This document shows, piece after piece, positions 55,901 to 64,000 of a DNA stretch of 64,000 bases (position 1 is the first letter of the stretch; each line of letters starts with the position of its first letter). A program made the position numbers and the translations under genes. The stretch covers positions 122,235 through 186,234 of the forward strand of contig NZ_SCRH01000005.1 of the NCBI RefSeq assembly GCF_004298145.1. Reading direction: 5' to 3'. The notes below the pieces were generated by a model. It was not told the DNA's origin, did not search any database, and was given only the letters and a program-made list of their open reading frames with translations. This stretch comes from Mycobacterium sp. (GTDB lineage Bacteria > Actinomycetota > Actinomycetes > Mycobacteriales > Mycobacteriaceae).

Positions 55901-57424
55901 GCGCCGGTGACGACCGGCACCCAGGTGCACGCCACCGATGTCGCCATCGTCGAGGCCGGTGCGGCCGCGGCATCCGTCGGCGGCTCGGACTCCACCCCAC
56001 CCGCCGCTCACCTGCCGTTCCGCTCCGGCAGGTCGTACTCCGCCTCGGTGAATGGCGCCGAGCTGACCGTCAAAGGCGCACCCGAAGTGGTCTTGGCCGC
56101 ATGCAACGACACCGGGCCGATCGACGGCACGGTCGCCGAACTCGCCGCCGGCGGGTTGCGCGTCATCGCGGTGGCGCGGCGCCGGCTGACCCCGCAACAG
56201 GCTCGGGCGATAGCGGAACACCCTGATGACATCGCCGAGTACTGCACCAGCGGGTTGACGTTGACCGGATTCCTCGGTTTGTCCGACACCCCGCGCGCCG
56301 AAGCCGCGGGCTTGCTCGCGGATCTGGGCGGCCTCGGGATCGGCGTGAAGCTGATCACCGGTGACCATCCCATCACCGCCAAAGCCATCGCCGCGGAGCT
56401 CGGCCTGAACGTGACCGCCGATCAGGTCATCAGCGGTGCCGAATGGGAGGCCCTGTCGCGCAAGGACCAGGAGCGCGTCGTGGCGGAGCGGGTGATCTTC
56501 GCCCGCATGACGCCGGAGAACAAGGTCCAGGTGGTCCAGACGCTCGAGAACGCGGGGGTGCGGACCGCGATGGTCGGCGACGGGGCCAACGACGCCGCCG
56601 CCATCCGGTCCGCCACGGTCGGTATCGGCGTGGTGGCGCATGGCAGCGATCCGGCCCATCTGGTGGCCGACGTGGTCCTGGTCGACGGTCGCATCGACGC
56701 GCTCATGGAGGCCATCCGGGAAGGACACCAGCTGTGGCGCCGTGTCCAGGCGGCGGTGTCGGTGCTGCTCGGCGGCAATGCCGGCGAGGTGATCTTCGCG
56801 ATCATCGGCAGCGCCATCACCGGCACCTCGCCCCTGAACACGCGCCAGCTACTGCTGGTGAACACGATGACCGACGCGCTCCCGGCCGCGGCGCTCGCCG
56901 TGAGCAAGCCCAGCGGCCCGATCGACCCGCGGCTGCGCGGCGCGGATCAGGCCGCGTTGTGGCAGGCGGTCGCCATCCGCGGCGTCACCACGGCGGCGGC
57001 GACGACGGCGGCGTGGGCGCTGGCGAGTCTCACCGGTCCGCTGAGTCCGCGACGCGCCTCGACCGTCGCTCTCGTCGCGCTGGTGGGAACCGAACTGGGC
57101 CAGACGCTGGTGGAGTCTCAGGCCCCGCTGGTGCTGCTCACCGCCCTGGGTTCACTCGGCCTGGTGGGCGTCCTGATCAGCACACCGGGCGTCAGCCAAC
57201 TGCTTGGCTGTACGCCGCTCGGTCCGTTCGGCTGGACTCAGGGTCTGGGTGCCGCGGCGGCGGCGACGGTCGCGACCGGTGTTCTGTCACGTGCGCTGAC
57301 GGGTCCGGACAAATCAGACCCCGAGCCGCCGTCGGAGCACGATGAGCCTCCCGCTCGGAGTTCCGAATCTCGACAACCCCGACGCGCCACAACAACGCAT
57401 AGAGTTCCAGTAACGGCACCCTGA
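52997..57424 (+). CDS. ctpH: Large P-type ATPase CtpH
   Basis: About 1475-aa P-type ATPase with an unusual N-terminal half of about 650 residues. This half contains a ferredoxin-like metal-domain relic (AWIEVRGLTG, about 60-120) and an inactive ATPase-like copy, as in M. tuberculosis CtpH and CtpI. The functional core follows: TGES at 777-780, AAVPEGMPLVA (helix M4), phosphorylated Asp935 in FDKTGTLS, GDGAND near 1194-1199, and NTMTDALPAAAL (M6). The motifs place it with the P2/Ca-like or metal-pump group; the ion is unknown. The ATG at 52997 is preferred over an upstream TTG at 52979. Confidence 0.93.
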   Translation: MRRSLPSRMIFAGLEATTELARAGIETGIEIATIPLRQGAKVLSGELSRATLRRHCWRGNGRAWIEVRGLTGALDGRLGPAVLEAILAHPGVTSAKLNYPLSRVVVDLDDAGTSLSDLCLVVEESENRCASTQDTDLPVTASASLPGDGLLLATRAVTVAANAAGLGIALFGRATRLPRLPVTIAASITFFDYQPWLRRRLEDRIGGPATDTVMTLVQATSQTLSQSPTSLSLGLTMQSLKIAECRAEARAWEQHEPELARHADQRPTAHRSPPPSSGMERVPGRFALLQALSAGAIGARTRKPTMAATAVQVTTPKANRTTPEAFAATLGRGLAERHSVLPLRPASLRRLNTVDAIVIDPRVLCTDTLRVARIRGADDPELPAAWSRAQLMLENSGLRPGWRTVPGISASRPNTAAEALFLPAHDPLASAVVGEANRAGAQLVSVDDESLDELRPAFDDVRPRKSGTDESIDDALAAAVADLQEAGRTVAVLSSSGAQAISSANLALGVMPARGGGAPLWNADLLVPDLAAVWRVLHALPAANAATQRGIEISAGATAMGSLFMIPGVRGNLGSETVNVGAAAGLLSGYLLARGVLGADTPRPAATHEWHAMSVEQVRKALPALDSAAPAPAGRDTPSAVRLAQTPAQAVWQLVKAVRAELSDPLTPVMALGSAASAALGSPVDAMLVGTVLTGNSILAAAQRLRAEKRLSYLLGQHVPPARKVVTGPDGARTYTLVDAQRLRPGDVIEVRTHEVVPADARVIEEVDVEVDESALTGESLSVEKQVESTPGAPLAERRCMVFAGTTVVAGTAVALVTAVGPDTQQRRAADLISGELSSDIGLQHQLGQLTTKALPVSITGGALVGALGLLRRLPLQHAVSSAIAIAVAAVPEGMPLVATLAQASSARRLTKFGALVRVPRSVEALGRIEMVCFDKTGTLSENRLRVSQVHPASGYSREEVLRCAVRAAPVTTGTQVHATDVAIVEAGAAAASVGGSDSTPPAAHLPFRSGRSYSASVNGAELTVKGAPEVVLAACNDTGPIDGTVAELAAGGLRVIAVARRRLTPQQARAIAEHPDDIAEYCTSGLTLTGFLGLSDTPRAEAAGLLADLGGLGIGVKLITGDHPITAKAIAAELGLNVTADQVISGAEWEALSRKDQERVVAERVIFARMTPENKVQVVQTLENAGVRTAMVGDGANDAAAIRSATVGIGVVAHGSDPAHLVADVVLVDGRIDALMEAIREGHQLWRRVQAAVSVLLGGNAGEVIFAIIGSAITGTSPLNTRQLLLVNTMTDALPAAALAVSKPSGPIDPRLRGADQAALWQAVAIRGVTTAAATTAAWALASLTGPLSPRRASTVALVALVGTELGQTLVESQAPLVLLTALGSLGLVGVLISTPGVSQLLGCTPLGPFGWTQGLGAAAAATVATGVLSRALTGPDKSDPEPPSEHDEPPARSSESRQPRRATTTHRVPVTAP

Positions 57425-57545
57425 GCACCAAAGCAATCGACGAAACTAGCGGATCGCCCCCGGTGCCGGTCATCGTCGACATAGGTCCGACGTTGTACGC
57501 ATGACCCAGCGAGGCGGGAAACCCTTCGTTACCGAAAGGCAAATG

Positions 57546-57821
57546 ATGGCGGAAAAGAAGTCGCGGCGCGGCACTTCCCAGCGCGATGCGGTGGACAAGA
57601 TCCGCGAGGGCGAAACCTTCGTGGTGAATCTGCCGGCGATCGGTCAGGTGGAGATTCCCCGGCCAGAGCAGCTCGCCTACTTCGGCGGGCTGGCGGCCCT
57701 GGCCGCGCTCGAACTCATCGACTGGCCGGTGGCCGTGGTCATCGCCGCCGGACACCTGCTGGCAAGCAGTCACCACAACAAGCTGCTCGAGGAACTCGGC
57801 GAGGCGATGGAGGAGGCGTAG
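57546..57821 (+). CDS. Small membrane-associated protein (Rv0424c-like), ctpH neighbour
   Basis: 91 aa from the ATG at 57546, the size of Rv0424c; an ATG one codon upstream and one at 57501 are alternatives. Basic start (MAEKKSRRGTSQRD), a conserved PRPEQLAYFGGLAALAALEL into a hydrophobic segment with IDWPVAVVIAAGHLL, and an acidic end (LLEELGEAMEEA). It shares the WPV membrane motif with the gene upstream of ctpH. Probably a ctpH-linked factor; unproven. Confidence 0.82.
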   Translation: MAEKKSRRGTSQRDAVDKIREGETFVVNLPAIGQVEIPRPEQLAYFGGLAALAALELIDWPVAVVIAAGHLLASSHHNKLLEELGEAMEEA

Positions 57822-57953
57822 GGGGCTGGACTTGGACCCCGACTCCGCCGCCGCGGCAGTGCCCGGCGATTCGGCGGCGCCGGCCGGCATCACCGGTGCC
57901 GATGTTGCCGGCACCCCCATCGCGCGCCGATGACGCGGCAACCGGATCGCAGG

Positions 57954-58661
57954 TTACCCGGCGGGCTCGGGCGAAATCCTCTCGTGCACGGTCAGCAGCA
58001 CATGGTCGAACTGGCTCTGCACAGCGACCGTCGGTGACGGCAGCGTGGCCACCTCGGTGAGCAGCTGCTTGGCCAGCGCACGCAGTTTCACATTGGTCTC
58101 TTGCGAGCGCCACCGCAGCACGCGGAAGGCCTGCTCGGCGCTGACCCGGTAGATGGACATCAGCACGCCCTTGGCCTGTTCGATGTCCGCGCGGCTCTCG
58201 AACAGGTCCGGTAGCGCCTCGTCGAGCACCTCCTGCCGGGTTTCATCGAGCGTGTTGGTGAGGTCGATGTAATAGCCCTCGGTGCCCAGCACGGCGCCCG
58301 ACTCGTCCAGCATGCGGTCGGCGACGACGATCGCGTCGTGCACGGCGCCCGCGGTGTCGATGAATCGGTGCCGGCTCGAGAACGACCCTTCCGACTGCAG
58401 GGCGTGGTCGAGCAATTCCTGGACATGCGCGCGGTCGTCGGGATGCTTGTGCGACAACAACAGTTGAGTCGTGGGCTCCACGTCGCCCGGTTCGTAGCCG
58501 TGCATCCTGGCCACCTCGTCGGACCATTCCCAGCGTTCACCCACGAACCAGAAGCGGAAGGTGCCGATGTTCAGGTATTCGGCCGGCGTCTCGATCGGCC
58601 CCGGGGAACACATGCCGTCCCCATCGGTCGATGACCCCGCTACTCGCCCGCGCTGTTGCAC
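57954..58661 (-). CDS. PAS-ANTAR regulator
   Basis: 235 aa. Residues about 30-135 form a PAS fold (FRFWFVGERWEWSDEVARMH, then the PAC part EGYYIDLTNT). Residues about 155-212 are an ANTAR RNA-binding domain (SRADIEQAKGVLMSIYRVSA, then FRVLRWRSQETNVKLRALAK). ANTAR proteins bind paired hairpins in nascent RNA and stop termination. The start may be the codon at 58661 or the ATG at 58613. It diverges from thiC; no link to thiamine is known, so the adjacency may be accidental. Signal and targets unknown. Confidence 0.87.
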   Translation of the reverse strand: MQQRGRVAGSSTDGDGMCSPGPIETPAEYLNIGTFRFWFVGERWEWSDEVARMHGYEPGDVEPTTQLLLSHKHPDDRAHVQELLDHALQSEGSFSSRHRFIDTAGAVHDAIVVADRMLDESGAVLGTEGYYIDLTNTLDETRQEVLDEALPDLFESRADIEQAKGVLMSIYRVSAEQAFRVLRWRSQETNVKLRALAKQLLTEVATLPSPTVAVQSQFDHVLLTVHERISPEPAG

Positions 58662-58769
58662 GTTTGCATTTTTCCACTCGGGGAACGTCCTCGGCTACTG
58701 CCCCGGAAGAAAGGGCCGTCGCGATATGGCCCAGGGTGGGGGTAACGTCGCGTGCGGACCCATCCATCA

Positions 58770-58858
58770 AACGCGGGAGCGCATGCCAAGTGCGCTGAGA
58801 GGACGGCTCGGGGCCGTCGACCGTACGAACCTGACCGGGTAATGCCGGCGTAGGGAGA
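58770..58858 (+). ncRNA. TPP riboswitch (THI element)
   Basis: The THI-box core is clear: CGCGGGAGC, GTGCGCTGAGAGGA (58790-58803), a variable hairpin, then GAACCTGACCGGGTAATGCC and GGCGTAGGGA ending at 58857. These are the pyrimidine- and pyrophosphate-sensing helices. The element ends 8 bases before the thiC ATG, so GGGAG of the 3' strand doubles as the ribosome-binding site, implying translational control: TPP binding sequesters it. Confidence 0.93.
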
Positions 58859-58865
58859 TGAATAA

Positions 58866-61332
<2,467 letters not shown>

Positions 61333-61336
<4 letters not shown>

Positions 61337-61974
61337 TCGCCCGCCTCCTCGAGCAGATCGCGGGCATCGCGCACGAGCCCGACGGCGCACCAGAAGGGCT
61401 GGTGGTCCTGACCCATGGCGCCGGTGGCAACCGGGATTCCCCGCTGCTGCAACAGGTCTGCGACGAATGGGCCCAGCGCGGCTGGCTGGCGGTGCGCTAC
61501 AACCTGCCCTATCGCCGGCGCCGGCCCACCGGTCCACCGTCCGGGTCGGCCGCCACCGATCGTGCCGGCATCGTCGAGGCGATCACATTGTGCCGCGGCC
61601 TCGCCGAGGGCCCGCTGATCGCGGGAGGGCATTCGTATGGCGGCCGGCAGACATCGATGGTGGTCGCCGCCGGCGAGGCCCTTCCCGTCAAGGTGGACGT
61701 GCTGACGCTGTTCTCCTACCCGCTGCACCCGCCGGGCAAGCCGGAGCGCCTGCGCACCGAGCATCTGCCCGACATCACGGTGCCGACGGTGTTCACGCAC
61801 GGAACGTCGGATCCCTTCGGCACCCCCGACGAGCTGCGCACCGCGGCCGCGCTGATCAGCGGAACGACGGCCGTCGTCGAGATCGCCAGCGCCCGACACG
61901 ATCTGCGATCCAAGGCCTTGAACGTACCGGCGTTGGCCGTCGATGCCGCGCTGCGGCTGCTCGGGCGGAATTAG
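61333..61974 (+). CDS. Alpha/beta hydrolase (KANL3/Tex30-like, Rv0421c-like)
   Basis: 213 aa. Nucleophile Ser in GGHSYGGRQ (about 98), preceded by the oxyanion strand VLTHGAGGNRDSP. A late Asp in THGTSDPFGT and His in SARHDLRS complete the triad. Family dienelactone hydrolase/Tex30-like, cytoplasmic; substrate unknown. The ATG at 61333 overlaps the thiD stop (ATGA), so it belongs to the thiC-thiD operon, though a thiamine role is not established. Confidence 0.85.
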
Positions 61975-61995
61975 GTTGATCCGGATGGCTTTTCG

Positions 61996-62215
61996 TCATT
62001 CCGGGTAGCGCGAGTAACACGCGTCCGCGGGGCTGGCGACCAGGTGGTTGGTGAGCAGCCCCGCGACCGCTTCGTCGAGATCCCCGGCGGTCAGCTGCAA
62101 TTGGTTATGCGTTGAGCATCGACAGCGCCCGCCCGTCGACGAACGTCGTGCAGCCGGCGGCCACGAACACCGCCGCCGCCCAGACGAGTGCCGGCCTGAG
62201 CGCGTGGCTATTCAT
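61996..62215 (-). pseudogene. Degenerate lipoprotein gene fragment
   Basis: From the ATG at 62215 the minus strand encodes 36 residues: a lipoprotein signal (MNSHALRPALVWAAAVFVAA), lipobox VAAGC and CTTFVDGRALSMLNA, then a stop at 62105. A second frame directly after it gives NQLQLTAGDLDEAVAGLLTN and AC-containing sequence to a stop near 61996. The mature part of a longer lipoprotein seems deleted and frame-shifted; LpqM/LpqL-type genes lie near here in M. tuberculosis. The remaining bases 61975-62334 show nothing else. Confidence 0.5.
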
Positions 62216-62334
62216 GGCCAACCTCATCCCGACCGGCGACACGACAGCACCAGCGGATTCGTTTTAGAGGCGTCGGCTCTCCGCGACAGGAGAAATCGAG
62301 AGACCCAGCGAACAACAGCCGGGGTGCGGAGCGG

Positions 62335-63843
62335 CTAGAAAGGCGGTGGCTCCCCATCTCCGACGGCATGGGTCTCTTCGGAATACCAAGTATACGAAGG
62401 CCTTTCGGCACTGCGCGCCATTCGGTTGTGGCGGCGTTCTCCTGCGATGCGGGTGGCGCGGTCTTGGTCGCGGGTGCGGCGGCGTTTGGGCATCATCGCG
62501 GTGCGTTCGGCACAGTAGTTGGGCGGCGGGTCGGCTTCGGTGGCCGGGATCGCGCCGGTGGCCCGGCACAAGCTGGGGAACAGCAGCGCGCTGCCCGGGG
62601 TGGTCACATAGGTTTGCCCGGCCGGGGAGGTCCAGATCAGCGTGCCATCGGGCAGTTGCTGTTCACGCCAGCCCCAGAACGTCTTCACCAAATGATGTGT
62701 GCGGCACAAGCATTTGAGATTCGAGGCATGCGTGGGCCCGCCGGCGGCAAACGGGATGGTGTGGTCGACATCGCAGCCGACGGCCGGGCGGTCACAGCCG
62801 GGCCAGCGACAGGTCAGATCCCGACAGCGCACGAAAGCGGCCAACGCCCTCGAGGGCACATACCCGCGCTCCGATGGCCCATCGCCGGGATGGATCAGCG
62901 GCACCAACCGGGACGAGGCTGCCAGCTCGGCGACGAGTTCGGGCGGGATCAACCCCTCGGCACCGATCTCGCAACCCTGGGTCGCGCCGCGGCCATCCAG
63001 TACGGCTTGCTCGGCGATCACATGAATCACCACCGGGCCCGCGGCCCGACCCCCCGCCGCGCAATCGGTACGTCCGCAGCGACATCCCAACCGGTCGGCG
63101 TCGGTGGCCAACGCCCCCAACGCATCAGCGCGGCGCTGCTCACGGGTACGCGGATCATGCGCGCACACCGTGGCCGCCAGCGCATCCAGCCGCCGATCCA
63201 GGGCGTGGGCGTCCGGGCTGGCCACGGTGCCCTCCACATGCGCCAACCCATCGCCCATGTCGGCGAACCACACCTGCCGGCCGGCCGCGCGTTCTTGGCG
63301 CCGGCGCACCGCGTCGGCATCCGCTTTGGCGACTACCTTGTCGACCTGGGCGCCAAGCCGGCCCTGACTCAACGACGGCCACCGGCTCACATTGGCCGCC
63401 AACACCGCATCCACCGCCGCCATCACCTCAGGGTCAACGATCAAATCCGTGCGGAACACGATCGTCTGAAACATCCGATAATCGATATCGCCGGCGGCAA
63501 ACACCGCCCCCACCTTCGGCAGCCGTTCACGCATCGCCCGCGCGTAGCGCACCCGACTCGCGGCCAACCCTTGGCCGATGCGCAACTGCGCACCCACCTC
63601 CGCGGCCACCGCCGCCTCGGTATCCACGGCCCAGTCCTCGGTTTCCGAACAGCGTGCCAGCCGGTGGGAAAACAACTCCCCCACCGCCACCAACTGCGCC
63701 GCCGCCGCCCGATTCTCCACCCGCGCCAGCAGCCCGATCCGCTCCAGCAACTCCACCGACACCGGTGTCGACGACGGATGACAGCGCTCGATGAGCTCAT
63801 CAAATTCGGCGATCACCGCACTCCGCAGCACCTCATCGAACAT
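62335..63843 (-). CDS. HNH endonuclease of the 13E12 repeat family (DUF222)
   Basis: 502 aa: an N-terminal DUF222 helical region (MFDEVLRSAVIAEFDELIER onward) and a C-terminal HNH nuclease motif around CRWPGCDRPAVGCDVDH, then SNLKCLCRTHH. A basic tail follows (MMPKRRRTRDQDRATRIAGE). Such genes are the cargo of REP13E12 repeats, which are multicopy in mycobacteria and serve as prophage attachment sites in M. tuberculosis. The ATG at 63843 lies within a perfect LexA box, so DNA damage should induce it. The biological role is unknown. Confidence 0.88.
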   Translation of the reverse strand: MFDEVLRSAVIAEFDELIERCHPSSTPVSVELLERIGLLARVENRAAAAQLVAVGELFSHRLARCSETEDWAVDTEAAVAAEVGAQLRIGQGLAASRVRYARAMRERLPKVGAVFAAGDIDYRMFQTIVFRTDLIVDPEVMAAVDAVLAANVSRWPSLSQGRLGAQVDKVVAKADADAVRRRQERAAGRQVWFADMGDGLAHVEGTVASPDAHALDRRLDALAATVCAHDPRTREQRRADALGALATDADRLGCRCGRTDCAAGGRAAGPVVIHVIAEQAVLDGRGATQGCEIGAEGLIPPELVAELAASSRLVPLIHPGDGPSERGYVPSRALAAFVRCRDLTCRWPGCDRPAVGCDVDHTIPFAAGGPTHASNLKCLCRTHHLVKTFWGWREQQLPDGTLIWTSPAGQTYVTTPGSALLFPSLCRATGAIPATEADPPPNYCAERTAMMPKRRRTRDQDRATRIAGERRHNRMARSAERPSYTWYSEETHAVGDGEPPPF

Positions 63844-63851
63844 ATGTTCGA
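63836..63851. promoter_or_regulatory. SOS box (LexA site) overlapping the HNH gene start
   Basis: TCGAACATATGTTCGA is a perfect palindrome and an exact match to the mycobacterial LexA consensus TCGAAC-N4-GTTCGA. The ATG of the 13E12-type gene is within the spacer and right arm, so LexA binding would block the very start of the gene. LexA boxes at 13E12 genes are known in M. tuberculosis. Confidence 0.9.
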
Positions 63852-63879
63852 TTATGCCACAAGGGACCGACAATCCGCC

Positions 63880-63935
63880 ACTGTCATCTACCAAGACATC
63901 GGTGACAGTTCTGTGTCAGGACATCGGTGATAGTT
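63880..63935 (+). repeat. Direct repeat and hairpin at the window edge
   Basis: GACATCGGTGACAGTT (63895-63910) and GACATCGGTGATAGTT (63920-63935) form a 25-bp-period direct repeat with one mismatch. ACTGTCA (about 63880) and TGACAGT (about 63904) can form a hairpin. They may be the end of a mobile element continuing beyond the window; nothing recognisable follows to 64000. Confidence 0.45.
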
Positions 63936-64000
63936 TGGGCGGTTTTGGTGGTGACACTTCTGCCCCAGGGTTCGGGTGGTGGCTGTTAATGAACCCATCG

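Overview
The window is chromosomal DNA of a slow-growing Mycobacterium, most likely of the M. avium complex. High-GC codon use, many GTG starts, start/stop overlaps of the ATGA and GTGA type, MmpL/MmpS, PPE, RamB, F420-dependent enzymes and a 13E12-type HNH gene all point there. Apart from insertions, the gene order is that of M. tuberculosis Rv0467 back to Rv0421c, printed in reverse. Rv names are recalled from family knowledge, and no search was run.

Layout. 1-4.6 kb: icl (aceA), a thioesterase, its regulator ramB and a CMD-fold protein. 4.6-12.7 kb: an accessory island inserted between the Rv0464c and Rv0463 equivalents. It has a TetR regulator with a transposase-derived tail, a thiolase, a Baeyer-Villiger monooxygenase plus esterase pair, and a divergent DUF35/thiolase/P450 operon. 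It ends in decayed IS630-family and MFS transporter remnants. 12.7-19.5 kb: lpdC, small membrane proteins, a DUF779 protein with an aldehyde dehydrogenase, and a prolyl oligopeptidase. 19.5-25.7 kb: echA2 and the siderophore-export neighbourhood (Rv0455c-like, mmpL4, mmpS4, TetR). 25.8-28.2 kb: a dipZ pseudogene and two genes where M. tuberculosis carries the sigK region. 28-36 kb: an amidohydrolase, a short PPE protein, several small enzymes, and groEL2 with two CIRCE operators and a strong terminator. 36-43 kb: a frameshifted SDR running into moeA2, an MFS transporter, then psd-pssA-AAA ATPase. 43-49 kb: lipid and redox enzymes, a YbdK-type ligase, sodC and virR. 49.9-57.8 kb: def, a GNAT protein, xthA, and the large P-type ATPase ctpH between two small membrane proteins. 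58-62 kb: a PAS-ANTAR regulator, a TPP riboswitch, thiC and thiD. 62-64 kb: a lipoprotein relic and a 13E12 HNH gene whose start codon lies inside a perfect SOS box.

The best candidate for an undescribed system is the 4.6-12.7 kb island. An identical 14-bp palindrome (CAAACTATGGTTTG) lies once in front of the first thiolase, on the -10 of a TTGACA promoter, and once, inverted, between the divergent esterase/BVMO and DUF35/thiolase/P450 operons. One regulator, probably the island TetR protein, would therefore control all of it. The enzymes suggest oxidation of an alicyclic or terpenoid/steroid-like compound (P450), Baeyer-Villiger ring opening, ester hydrolysis and thiolytic chain shortening. 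Other points of note: a 36-bp interspersed repeat, two copies of which are translated inside conserved enzymes; a 23-bp tandem operator at the mmpS4-mmpL4 regulator; and a one-base loss that fuses the SDR reading frame to moeA2.
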